From positions 81,569 through 145,568 of the forward strand of contig CACWWZ010000004.1 in the NCBI GenBank assembly GCA_902764705.1: DNA of 64,000 nucleotides, given 5' to 3'. This DNA comes from an uncultured Prevotellaceae bacterium (GTDB lineage Bacteria; Bacteroidota; Bacteroidia; Bacteroidales; Bacteroidaceae). Position 1 is the stretch's first letter. Every line of letters begins with the position of its first letter. The position numbers and the translations under genes were made by a program. Below the pieces are notes generated by a model, which searched no databases, was not told the DNA's origin, and saw nothing but the letters and a program-made list of their open reading frames with translations. Below are positions 25,221 to 33,378 of this stretch, one piece after another.

Positions 25221-26431
25221 GCTTTGACTACTGTATTATATGCGTTGATAACCGTTTGGATGACAAACTGAGTCATATCTTCGTTTAGCTGGGGATAACA
25301 GGGTAAAGATATCTCGTGCGAATAGTTCTGATAAGCCTGCGGATAATCTTTGATGTCATAGCCCAAATCGTGGAACAGAGTCAGCATGGGCAATGGGATG
25401 AAATGTACATTCACTGCTACCTCATGTTTGGAAATCTCTGCGATAATTTCATCACGCTGCTCTTCTGTTATGTCTTTGATACGTAGCGCATATAGGTGGT
25501 ACGATGTCTCTCGACAGTCCTTAACAATTGGTGGGGTGATGGCCCACGGCTGCTGACTGAAAGCATTGTTATAGGCTGAAAAGATACGCTTACGTTCTGC
25601 CAGCAGTTTGTCGTATTGCCGGATTTGTGCAAGTCCGATAGCCGCATTCACATCTGCCATATTGGCCTTCATACCCATGCCTACGATGTCATAGCGCCAA
25701 CCGCCAGCCTTACTCTTGGTAAAGGCATCTTTCGTCTGACAATTCAGTGCCATCATGCGCAACTGCTGATAGAGCTGAGCATTGTCGAAGGGGGCGGGCA
25801 TGTTCAGACAGATGGCACCGCCCTCAGCCGTCGTGATATTCTTCACTGCATGGAGCGAGAAGATGGCGACGTCTGTCTCTGTACCAGAATACTTCCCTTG
25901 ATAATGGGAACCGATTGAATGAGCCGAGTCGTTAATGACAATAATACGTCCCAACTGCTCCATTACAGGCGAGGTGGCCTGGAACATAGCCTTAATCTCT
26001 GGCTCTTTCACCAAAGCCATGATACGGTTGTAATCACATGGAAAACCAGCGATGTCTACAGGAATAATAGCCTTGGTACGTGGCGTAATGGCCTTGCGAA
26101 TAGCATCAACACAGATATTCAAGTCGTTAGCAGAATCCACCATCACGGGTTTCGCTCCCGCCCACAGGACGGCAAAGGCCGTTGCACAATAGGTATAGGC
26201 AGGAATAATGACTTCATCACCAGGTTTAACGCCTAACCAGCGGAGCATCATAATGGCACCAGTAGTCCAAGAGTTGACGCAAAGGACCTGGGAAGTACCT
26301 GTCAACTTAATGATTTCCTCCTCTAAAACTTTTACCTTAGGACCTGTTGTAATCCATCCGGAATGCAGGGAGTCAGTAACTTCTGCTATGACGTTTTCGT
26401 CAATGTACGGCGGGGAAAAGGGTATTTTCAT
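25217..26431 (-). CDS. DegT/DnrJ/EryC1/StrS family PLP aminotransferase
   Basis: 404 residues from the ATG at 26431 (MKIPFSPPYIDENVIAEV is the family start). Shows VNSWTTGAIMMLRWLGVKPG, DEVIIPAYTYCATAF, the Asp-containing DSAHSIGSHYQGKYSG and the PLP lysine in FSLHAVKNITTAEGG. Family members aminate keto sugars on nucleotide carriers to supply amino sugars for surface glycans. Between a GT2 and a LicC-like gene it fits LOS or exopolysaccharide decoration; the exact sugar is unknown. Confidence 0.88.
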   Translation of the reverse strand: MKIPFSPPYIDENVIAEVTDSLHSGWITTGPKVKVLEEEIIKLTGTSQVLCVNSWTTGAIMMLRWLGVKPGDEVIIPAYTYCATAFAVLWAGAKPVMVDSANDLNICVDAIRKAITPRTKAIIPVDIAGFPCDYNRIMALVKEPEIKAMFQATSPVMEQLGRIIVINDSAHSIGSHYQGKYSGTETDVAIFSLHAVKNITTAEGGAICLNMPAPFDNAQLYQQLRMMALNCQTKDAFTKSKAGGWRYDIVGMGMKANMADVNAAIGLAQIRQYDKLLAERKRIFSAYNNAFSQQPWAITPPIVKDCRETSYHLYALRIKDITEEQRDEIIAEISKHEVAVNVHFIPLPMLTLFHDLGYDIKDYPQAYQNYSHEISLPCYPQLNEDMTQFVIQTVINAYNTVVKA

Positions 26432-26488
26432 ATGATTCTTGCCATCAGATAGTAAAAGTATTATCAATACCTGCTATGATTTTCACTT

Positions 26489-27217
26489 CTAATACAACTC
26501 AGCAGGAATGAGTTCCTTGGCTCGCTGGAAATCCTCCACAGTATCGAGCTCGATAGAGAAGAGGTCGGTGGTATCGACCACACGGAAATGATGTCCTTGG
26601 GGAATCAGACGTTCGAAAGCACGCTCATAGAAGATGTCTATGAGTCCTTCGCGCTCTATCATCTGCTCCAATTCCATAAACAGGGCTGTAGAGTAATCGG
26701 CAGCAATACGCTCAATACCCACAGACTCGCCAATAGCATCGGCAATGCTGCACGTCTTACTTAGCTCTATCACACGGCCCGTCTCGTCGACAATAATCTT
26801 AATCTCCTCCTCGCCACACTCATGACGGTTCAGGGCCAGGGCGGTCCCCTCCTGACGGACCATACGGCTCACGGCCTGAGGGTCGCACAGAATATCGCTG
26901 TCCATCAACAGGAAGTCGTGCCCCTCGGTATAGGGACGGGTCATCCACAACGAGAAGATATTGTTGTTGTGCTCGTAGTCGGCATTATGAATAAAATGGA
27001 TAGCCAACTGGGGATAATAGGCCGTAAGGAAATCGCGTAGCATCTCTCCACGATAACCTGTCACAACGACCAGTTCCGTAATGCCTGCATCCAGCATCGC
27101 ATCAACAGTACGAGCCAACAAGGTACGCTCACCGACTTTCAGCAGACATTTTGGACATTCATCAGTCAGTGGACGCAGGCGTTTAGCCATGCCTGCAGCA
27201 AGAATAACTCCTATCAT
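26489..27217 (-). CDS. Nucleotidyltransferase, LicC/sugar-1-phosphate type
   Basis: 242 residues from the ATG at 27217 (MIGVILAAGMAKRLRPLTDE); the frame stays open upstream into a repeat, so the later start is preferred. NTP-transferase fold: LAAGMAKRLRPLT loop, PKCLLKVG, HNADYEHNNNIFSLW and MDSDIL metal site. The asparagine-rich HNNNIFSL segment is typical of LicC-like cytidylyltransferases, which make CDP-choline or related donors. Pairs logically with LicD at 23648. Confidence 0.82.
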   Translation of the reverse strand: MIGVILAAGMAKRLRPLTDECPKCLLKVGERTLLARTVDAMLDAGITELVVVTGYRGEMLRDFLTAYYPQLAIHFIHNADYEHNNNIFSLWMTRPYTEGHDFLLMDSDILCDPQAVSRMVRQEGTALALNRHECGEEEIKIIVDETGRVIELSKTCSIADAIGESVGIERIAADYSTALFMELEQMIEREGLIDIFYERAFERLIPQGHHFRVVDTTDLFSIELDTVEDFQRAKELIPAELY

Positions 27218-27222
27218 ATATA

Positions 27223-27274
27223 GTTGAGAGTTGAGAGTTGAAAGTTTAGAGATGAGAGTTGAAAGTTTAGAGTT
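27223..27274 (+). repeat. Heptanucleotide array between licC-like and HIT genes
   Basis: Seven units: GTTGAGA twice, GTTGAAA, GTTTAGA, GATGAGA, GTTGAAA, GTTTAGA. It contains a 21-bp direct duplication (27232-27252 and 27253-27273) and reaches the stop codon of the HIT gene (27273-27275). Confidence 0.88.
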
Positions 27275-27665
27275 ATTTAAAGGCGGCCTGAATCTTGGCG
27301 GCAATCTCCTTGAACTCCTCCTCGGAAAGCTTCAGCTTCTCGCGACGGAAGTCGGCATCAGCCTCACTCTGCATGGGAATCAGATGAATGTGGGCATGAG
27401 CCACCTCCAGTCCTAACACCACCTGGGCAACCTTCTTACAAGGGAACGCCTGCTTGATGGCAATAGCCACACGCTTGGCAAACTGCTGATAACGAGCCAG
27501 TTCGTCATCGTCCATATCAAAGAAATAGTCAACCTCACGACGAGGAATGACCAGTGTATGTCCCTTTACCAACGGATTGATATCGAGAAATGCATAGAAC
27601 TCCTCATTCTCTGCACACTTGTAGCTGGGAATCTCGCCAGCAGCAATCTTAGAAAATATATCCAT
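27273..27665 (-). CDS. HIT family nucleotide-binding protein
   Basis: 130 residues. IFSKIAAGEIPSYKCAENEE at the start, LVIPRREVDYFFD, and the histidine triad HAHIHLIP near residue 92. HINT/HIT hydrolases cleave nucleoside phosphoramidates or nucleoside-5'-monophosphate adducts in the cytoplasm. Lies 48 bases downstream of greA and is probably cotranscribed. Confidence 0.92.
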   Translation of the reverse strand: MDIFSKIAAGEIPSYKCAENEEFYAFLDINPLVKGHTLVIPRREVDYFFDMDDDELARYQQFAKRVAIAIKQAFPCKKVAQVVLGLEVAHAHIHLIPMQSEADADFRREKLKLSEEEFKEIAAKIQAAFK

Positions 27666-27713
27666 AATCTTTCGAAATTTCGTAATGTCGGAATAACGTA
27701 ATAACGGCTATTT

Positions 27714-28181
27714 TTATGCTATCGAAATTTTCTCGATACGCAATTTGATGGTTCCACGGGGAATCTTAATCTCCACCTCATCACCGACCTTCTTACCAAG
27801 CAGACCTTGAGCGATAGGAGTTTTGATGGAGATCTTACCGGCACGGAGGTCGGCTTCGTTCTCGCTGACAATAGTATAGCTCATCGTGGTATTTGTGGTC
27901 AGATTGGTCATCTCCACCTTCGTCAGAATCTGTACGGAATCGGTGTTCAAACGAGACGTATCTACTATCTTCGCCTCAGAAATGGTGGTCTTCAGACGAT
28001 TGATCTTATCCTCCAAATGGGCCTGAGCCTCCTTGGCGGCGTCGTACTCACTATTCTCACTTAGGTCGCCCTTCTCGCGAGCCTCAGCGATAGCTGCTGA
28101 AGCCTTCGGACGCTCTACTGCCTCTAAGCGGTGCAGTTCAGCTATGAGCTTATCATAGCCCTCTTGTGACATGTATGCCAT
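27714..28181 (-). CDS. greA: Transcription elongation factor GreA
   Basis: 155 residues, family-normal. N-terminal coiled coil (KLIAELHRLEAVERPKASAA and REKGDLSENSEYDAAKEAQA, including the acidic tip DLSENSEY) and C-terminal FKBP-like domain (KISIKTPIAQGLLGKKVGDE). It stimulates RNA cleavage by backtracked RNA polymerase. The 110-base leader contains a terminator-like hairpin (28225-28264), suggesting leader control. Confidence 0.96.
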   Translation of the reverse strand: MAYMSQEGYDKLIAELHRLEAVERPKASAAIAEAREKGDLSENSEYDAAKEAQAHLEDKINRLKTTISEAKIVDTSRLNTDSVQILTKVEMTNLTTNTTMSYTIVSENEADLRAGKISIKTPIAQGLLGKKVGDEVEIKIPRGTIKLRIEKISIA

Positions 28182-28224
28182 AATGTTTTATCTTAAATTG
28201 TTTTATGTATCTTGTTTCAGACGT

Positions 28225-28264
28225 AAAAAAGAAAGAATCCCGACTCATCACCCTGTCGGAATCC
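28225..28264 (-). terminator. Terminator-like hairpin in the greA leader
   Basis: On the minus strand GGATTCCGAC (28264-28255), a 10-base loop, GTCGGGATTC (28244-28235), giving a 10-bp stem with two G-T pairs, then TTTCTTTTTT. It lies between the greA promoter and ATG, so premature termination would give a leader RNA of about 65 bases. Confidence 0.7.
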
Positions 28265-28294
28265 CTGAACTCTTATCATGTCTTTTTCCGTTTG

Positions 28295-28326
28295 CAAAGA
28301 TAGCAATTAATTCGCAACTCACCAAA
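28295..28326 (-). promoter_or_regulatory. Promoter of greA
   Basis: Minus strand TTTG (28326-28323), 20 bases, TATCTTTG (28302-28295). Confidence 0.75.
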
Positions 28327-28406
28327 TTTTCGGCAAAAAACTTTAAAAAATGATTGATTTAGGTCAAGAAACGAGCTCGCGCATACCATTTTTTTTATAA
28401 GAACTC

Positions 28407-28435
28407 TTGCAAAAGGCGAGAAAGTTGTAACTTTG
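28407..28435 (+). promoter_or_regulatory. Promoter of the SDR-PAP2 unit
   Basis: TTG (28407-28409), 18 bases, TAACTTTG (28428-28435), about 75 bases upstream of the ATG at 28516. Confidence 0.65.
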
Positions 28436-28515
28436 CAGCGTGTTTTTCATAGTATTAGATTTAAGGTTAACAAAGGTCGGGGCTCAGCGGAGTCCCATTT
28501 TTTTCATGTAAGCGT

Positions 28516-29571
28516 ATGAATCCTAAGATACTTATTACTGGAGCCAGCGGTTTTATCGGCTCGTTTATTGTTGAGGAAGCCATCAAACGGGGCTTCGATG
28601 TGTGGGCTGCCATGCGAAAGAGCAGTTCGCGCCAGTTTTTGGTTGATGACCGCATCCACTTCATTGAACTGAACCTCTCATCGGAAGAAGACCTGAAGCA
28701 ACAACTGGCAGGACACTCGTTCGACTATGTAGTGCATGCTGCTGGTGTGACGAAGTGTCTGGACAAGCAGGAATTCTTCCGTATCAACACAGAAGGCACC
28801 CAGCACTTGGTGCGTGCCCTGCTGGAGTTGAACATGCCACTGAAGCGTTTTGTCTACCTCAGTTCGCTGAGCATCATGGGAGCCATCCGCGAAGAACAGC
28901 CTTATCAGGAAATACGCGAAAGCGACGAGGCGCGCCCCAATACGGCCTATGGCAAAAGCAAACTAGAGGCCGAGCAGTGGCTCTGTATGCAAAATGAGTT
29001 CGCAACGCCACACTCTGACAAGTCAGAGAAATTAGAAATGAGGAATGAGAAATTATTCCCCTATGTCATTCTTCGTCCTACGGGAGTTTACGGCCCACGC
29101 GAGCGTGACTACTTCATGATGGCCAAAAGCATCAAGGCACATACCGATTTTGCTGTCGGATTCAAGCAGCAGGACATCACCTTCGTCTATGTCACCGACG
29201 TGGTACAGGCTGTTTTCCTGGCCTTGGAGAAGGGGAAGACAGGACGCCGTTATTTCCTTTCCGACGGAGAGGTCTACCAGTCATCGACCTTTAGCAACCT
29301 CATCCGACAAGAGCTGGGCAACCCCTGGTGGATTCGCATCACGGCCCCCATCTGGCTGTTACGTGTCATCACCTTCTTCGGTGAGCACATCGGACACCTG
29401 ACGGGCAAGGTTACAGCACTCAACAACGATAAATTCTACATCATGCGCCAGCGCAACTGGCGATGCGACATTGAACCTGCACGTCAGGAACTGGGCTATG
29501 AGCCACAGGTAAAACTGGAGGAAGGCGTGCGTCGCAGCATCAAATGGTACAAGGACAACGGATGGCTTTAG
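28516..29571 (+). CDS. NAD-dependent epimerase/dehydratase (extended SDR)
   Basis: 351 residues. Rossmann glycine motif ITGASGFIGSF, VVHAAGVTKC, catalytic YGKSK (YxxxK) with the upstream Ser in YLSSLSIMG, and RPTGVYGPRERD. Family members act on nucleotide sugars or on sterol/polyketide-like substrates; this one is closer to the generic 3-beta-HSD-like branch and the substrate is unknown. The segment EFATPHSDKSEKLEMRNEKL right after the catalytic Lys helix is encoded by an inserted repeat (28997-29053). Overlaps the PAP2 gene by 10 bases. Confidence 0.87.
   Translation: MNPKILITGASGFIGSFIVEEAIKRGFDVWAAMRKSSSRQFLVDDRIHFIELNLSSEEDLKQQLAGHSFDYVVHAAGVTKCLDKQEFFRINTEGTQHLVRALLELNMPLKRFVYLSSLSIMGAIREEQPYQEIRESDEARPNTAYGKSKLEAEQWLCMQNEFATPHSDKSEKLEMRNEKLFPYVILRPTGVYGPRERDYFMMAKSIKAHTDFAVGFKQQDITFVYVTDVVQAVFLALEKGKTGRRYFLSDGEVYQSSTFSNLIRQELGNPWWIRITAPIWLLRVITFFGEHIGHLTGKVTALNNDKFYIMRQRNWRCDIEPARQELGYEPQVKLEEGVRRSIKWYKDNGWL
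28997..29053 (+). repeat. Composite repeat in the SDR gene: 20-base core, hairpin and heptads
   Basis: AGTTCGCAACGCCACACTCT (28997-29016) also occurs at 41156-41175 and 45015-45034. It is followed by a perfect hairpin CTCTGAC-AA-GTCAGAG (29013-29028) and four heptads GAGAAAT, TAGAAAT, GAGGAAT, GAGAAAT (29026-29053), all in frame. Confidence 0.85.
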
Positions 29572-30518
29572 CAGACTTATTTCTTCGAGACAAAAAGGCA
29601 GCAAAGGGTCTGCTGGCTTTTGAGTGGGTGGCTATCGGCTATCTGATTATCACTTTGTTGATGATGGTCATCCTATGGGACAAGCTGGTATCACCGGCAG
29701 AAATGCTGAAAGGACGTGCACAGTTCCTGCTGGTCACACTGGCTTGCTGGGCCGTCTACTACCTCTGGCCAAGCCGACTGATGATTTTTGTCCGCGTATT
29801 GGTGCAAATGGCTTTTCTAGGCTGGTGGTATCCAGACACCTACGAACTGAATCGTGCCCTGCCCAACTTCGACCACCTTTTTGTTGGTTGGGAGCAATCG
29901 CTATTCGGTTGTCAGCCATCCCTTCTATTCTCCCAAAAAGTACCTTACGGATGGTTCTCTGAACTGATGTGCTTAGGCTACGTCAGCTACTTCCCGCTGA
30001 TGCTCATCACCTACCTCTACTATTTCTTCAAGCGCTATCAGGAATTCCAGATGACGGCCTTTGTCATGCTGGCGTCCTTTTTCGCCTATTACGTCATCTT
30101 CATTCTGTTGCCTGTCACAGGACCGCAGTTCTATTATCTGGCGGTAGGTACCGAAAAGATTGCGGCAGGCATATTCCCCAACCTCGGCGACTGGTTCCTG
30201 ACCCACAGCGAGCGCATGGCAGCACCAGGATGGAGCGAGGGTTTCTTCTATCACCTGCTCGACTTGACGCACGATGCGGGAGAACGGCCTACGGCAGCAT
30301 TTCCCAGTAGTCATGTCGGGGTGACAACCGTTGTCGTTCTCTTGGCACTACGCACGCGGAGTAAGGGACTTGTATTGACCATCCTCCCGTTCTATCTCCT
30401 TATGTGCCTGTCAACGGTCTACATCTACGCCCACTACGCCATCGACGCCCTGGCCGGACTCATCACAGGAATAATAGCCTATTTCGTCTTCCTTCGCCTC
30501 TATCCCGGCAAGAGCTGA
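29562..30518 (+). CDS. PAP2 superfamily membrane phosphatase/phosphotransferase (Aur1-like)
   Basis: 318 residues from the ATG at 29562. Six or so membrane helices; the PAP2 active-site motifs are GERPTAAFPSSHVGV and YAHYAIDALAG (second His and Asp). The layout with a long N-terminal membrane part and late motifs resembles the Aur1/inositolphosphotransferase branch. Likely acts on phospholipid-type substrates at the membrane surface. Start overlaps the SDR stop, so the two probably serve one lipid pathway; this is inference. Confidence 0.83.
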   Translation: MALADLFLRDKKAAKGLLAFEWVAIGYLIITLLMMVILWDKLVSPAEMLKGRAQFLLVTLACWAVYYLWPSRLMIFVRVLVQMAFLGWWYPDTYELNRALPNFDHLFVGWEQSLFGCQPSLLFSQKVPYGWFSELMCLGYVSYFPLMLITYLYYFFKRYQEFQMTAFVMLASFFAYYVIFILLPVTGPQFYYLAVGTEKIAAGIFPNLGDWFLTHSERMAAPGWSEGFFYHLLDLTHDAGERPTAAFPSSHVGVTTVVVLLALRTRSKGLVLTILPFYLLMCLSTVYIYAHYAIDALAGLITGIIAYFVFLRLYPGKS

Positions 30519-30655
30519 CACCCTTCATACGGACCCAGAAACACTAAAAGTGTTGGATTTCTATTGATTTTAATTAGATTAACAATTAAAATCATGCTTT
30601 TCCTCGTTTTTTTTCGTACCTTCGCGGCATATTTACATTAGAGAAAAAGCAAAAG

Positions 30656-32338
30656 ATGAAAACAAAAGGTTTTATTTTGGGTCTCGGCATCCTGCTGATG
30701 ACCTCGTGTTCAGGAAAGTTAGGACAACTGACAAGTGACAATTTCAAGGTAACTCCCAACCCGTTGGAGACTGAAGCCGGACAGGTGACAGCGACCATCA
30801 ACGGTACGTTCCCTGAAAAATACATGAACAAGAAAGCTGTGGTGACAGTAGTCCCCGAGTTACGCTTCACAAAGAACGGTGTGCAGCAGGCCGTCAAGGG
30901 CCAGCCGGCATCATTCCAGGGTGAGAAGGTGCTGAGTAACGACCAGACCATCTCGTACCTGCTGGGTGGACACTACACCATGAAGACCATGTTCCCCTAT
31001 GAGGAAGCCATGCAGAAGAGTGAGCTCTACCTGACGTTTGACGCCAAGATTGGCAAGAAGGCCGTTCAGGTTCCTGCCGTCAAGGTGGCTGATGGTGTGA
31101 TTGCCACTAGCGAGTTGTGGCACAAAGCACTGCTGCAGTCGCAGGGCAGCGTAGCCCAGGATGGTTTCCAGCGTGTGGTGGCACAGAAGCAGGAGGCCAA
31201 TATCAAGTTCCTGATTCAGCAGGCAGAGCTGCGCAAGAGCGAGCTGAAGAACGGTTCCGTACAGGAGTTCGTCACCCTGCTGAAGCAAATCAGTCAGGAC
31301 CGCGAGCGTCTGAATCTCCAGAACGTCGAAGTTTCTGCCTATGCTTCTCCTGACGGAGGTTTCGCCCTGAACGAGAAACTGGCCAACCAGCGTCAGCAGA
31401 AGGTGGAAGGCTACGTCAAGCAGCAGATGAAACAGGCCAAGCTCACTGAGCCCATCGAGGCCAACTATACCGCCCAGGACTGGGAGGGCTTCCAGCAGTT
31501 GGTGGCAGCATCCAACATTCAGGACAAGGATGTCATCCTGCGTGTCCTCTCTATGTATAAGGATCCTGAGGAGCGTGAACAGCAGATCAAGAACATGAGT
31601 GCCGGCTTCCGCGAACTGGCCGACGGCATTCTGCCCGAGTTGCGCCGTGCCCGTATGACCATCAATTACGAGACGATAGGCCGTAGCGACGAGCAGATCC
31701 AGCAGCAGCTGAAGGCCGATGCCTCACAGCTCAGCAACGAAGAAATGCTCTATGCTGCTACACTTACCGACAATGCCGCAGAGAAGAAGGACATCTACCT
31801 GCAGACCACCCGTCAGTATGCTCAGGACGTTCGCGCCTTCAACAACCTGGCCACACTGGCTTGGCAACAGGGCGACATGGCTGAGGCACGTCAGTGGCTG
31901 GAGAAGGCTCAGGCCGTCAAGGCTGACTGTCCTGAGGTGCTGGCTAACTTAGGAATGCTCGCATTACAGCAGGGCGACCTTCAGACTGCCGAGAACTTTA
32001 TCGGACGTGCTACTGGTGCCTACAACCTCGCTGAGGTGCTGGGTAACCTGCATCTGGCACAGGGCAACTACGCTCTGGCTGCCCAGGATATGAAGGATGT
32101 CGTATCGAACAGTGCCGGTCTGGCCCAGTTGCTCAACAAGGATTATGTGTCTGCTGCCCAGACACTGCGTGCCGTAAAGCCCGGCGACGGCATCACCGAC
32201 TATCTGCAGGCCATCGTCTGTGCCCGTCAGGGTAATGAGGGCATGGCAGGATTCTTCCTGCGCCAGGCCGTTGAGAAGGACGCCTCATTGGCAACCTACT
32301 CTGCCAACGACCTTGAGCTCATCAACGTGGGTAAGTAA
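30656..32338 (+). CDS. Lipoprotein with OmpA-like middle region and C-terminal TPRs
   Basis: 560 residues. Lipoprotein signal MKTKGFILGLGILLMTSCSG (lipobox MTSC). The middle part NVEVSAYASPDGGFALNEKL, ANQRQQKVEGYVKQQM resembles the peptidoglycan-contacting OmpA-type motif, and the last 190 residues form TPR-like helices (NNLATLAWQQGDMAEARQWL). Probably an envelope-anchored scaffold. Promoter TACCTTCG at 30617-30624 is weak. Its TAA overlaps the next ATG by one base. Confidence 0.72.
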   Translation: MKTKGFILGLGILLMTSCSGKLGQLTSDNFKVTPNPLETEAGQVTATINGTFPEKYMNKKAVVTVVPELRFTKNGVQQAVKGQPASFQGEKVLSNDQTISYLLGGHYTMKTMFPYEEAMQKSELYLTFDAKIGKKAVQVPAVKVADGVIATSELWHKALLQSQGSVAQDGFQRVVAQKQEANIKFLIQQAELRKSELKNGSVQEFVTLLKQISQDRERLNLQNVEVSAYASPDGGFALNEKLANQRQQKVEGYVKQQMKQAKLTEPIEANYTAQDWEGFQQLVAASNIQDKDVILRVLSMYKDPEEREQQIKNMSAGFRELADGILPELRRARMTINYETIGRSDEQIQQQLKADASQLSNEEMLYAATLTDNAAEKKDIYLQTTRQYAQDVRAFNNLATLAWQQGDMAEARQWLEKAQAVKADCPEVLANLGMLALQQGDLQTAENFIGRATGAYNLAEVLGNLHLAQGNYALAAQDMKDVVSNSAGLAQLLNKDYVSAAQTLRAVKPGDGITDYLQAIVCARQGNEGMAGFFLRQAVEKDASLATYSANDLELINVGK

Positions 32339-33342
32339 TGAAACGACAGTTCATTGCATTTCTTTCCGTCGTCTTGTTGCTGTCGGCATGTGGTGTCGAC
32401 GGCAACAAGTTCCGGCTTTCGGGACGTCTGCGCAACATGAATCAGGGCATGTTCTGGATTTACAGCCCCGATGGCGCCATAGAAGGAATCGACACCATCC
32501 AGGTGCACGAGGGACGCTTCTCGTATGAGACGGAACTGCGCGTGCCTGCCACCTTTGTCGTGATATTCCCCAACTTCTCGGAACAGCCTGTCTTTGCAGA
32601 GCCGGGAGAAGAGGTCGACATCAAGGGTGACGCCTCACATTTGAAGGAAATCATCATCAAGGGTACCGACGACAACGATGCAATGACTGAACTGCGTATG
32701 GACTTGAACGAGCTCATGCCTCCAGAAATTCCAGTGGCTGTCAGCAAGTTCATCAACAAGAATCCCAAGTCGCGCGCCAGCCGCTATCTGTTGCAACGCT
32801 ATTTCCTGGCCGATCCGCAAGCCAATATGCAACAGGCCTATGTGCTCGCTTCGCTGATGCATAAGGAAGACCCTGACGATGGCCAGTTGACGAAATGGAA
32901 AAAAGAACTGGAGAGTCTGCGTAATGGCCAAGTGAACAAGCCTCTGTCTGATTTCTCAGCCAAGGACGTCAAGGGACGCAGCGTTTCGCCCGGCGACTTG
33001 AAATCAAAAGTCAATGTCGTCACGGTATGGGCTTCGTGGAACTACCAAAGCACTGATATCCAACGGCGTCTGCAGCGTCTGAAGAAAGACCATGGCGACA
33101 AGCTCAGTGTGGTGAGTGTCTGTCTGGATGCCGACAGCAAGAAGTGCCGGCAGACCATCGAACGCGACTCCCTGCCTTGGAAAACAGTATGCGACGGCCG
33201 CATGTGGCAAACGCCCATGCTCTCCAGACTCGGCATTGCCGACGTGCCCGGCAATCTGGTAACTAATGATAAAGGCACCATAGTAGCCCGTAACTTGAAT
33301 CCCCAGAAGTTAGAAGAGAAAATACAGCAAATGCTCAAGTAG
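32338..33342 (+). CDS. Thioredoxin-fold lipoprotein (DUF4369-like) without redox cysteines
   Basis: 334 residues. Lipoprotein signal with lipobox LLSAC, an N-terminal DUF4369-like beta domain (FRLSGRLRNMNQGMFWIYSP), and a C-terminal TlpA/AhpC-like thioredoxin domain (KPLSDFSAKDVKGRSVSPGD). At the redox site the sequence reads VWASWNYQSTDIQRR where relatives read WASWCGPC, so both cysteines are missing and oxidoreductase activity is unlikely. A binding or structural role is more plausible. Directly coupled to the upstream TPR lipoprotein gene. Confidence 0.82.
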   Translation: MKRQFIAFLSVVLLLSACGVDGNKFRLSGRLRNMNQGMFWIYSPDGAIEGIDTIQVHEGRFSYETELRVPATFVVIFPNFSEQPVFAEPGEEVDIKGDASHLKEIIIKGTDDNDAMTELRMDLNELMPPEIPVAVSKFINKNPKSRASRYLLQRYFLADPQANMQQAYVLASLMHKEDPDDGQLTKWKKELESLRNGQVNKPLSDFSAKDVKGRSVSPGDLKSKVNVVTVWASWNYQSTDIQRRLQRLKKDHGDKLSVVSVCLDADSKKCRQTIERDSLPWKTVCDGRMWQTPMLSRLGIADVPGNLVTNDKGTIVARNLNPQKLEEKIQQMLK

Positions 33343-33343
33343 G

Positions 33344-33378
33344 AGTGATCAGTGAGAAGTGATAAACGATAAGTGATG
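33344..33378 (+). repeat. Heptanucleotide array supplying the start codon of the AsmA-like gene
   Basis: AGTGATC, AGTGAGA, AGTGATA, AACGATA, AGTGATG: five units running from just after the upstream stop to the ATG at 33376, which is the end of the last unit. Confidence 0.85.
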
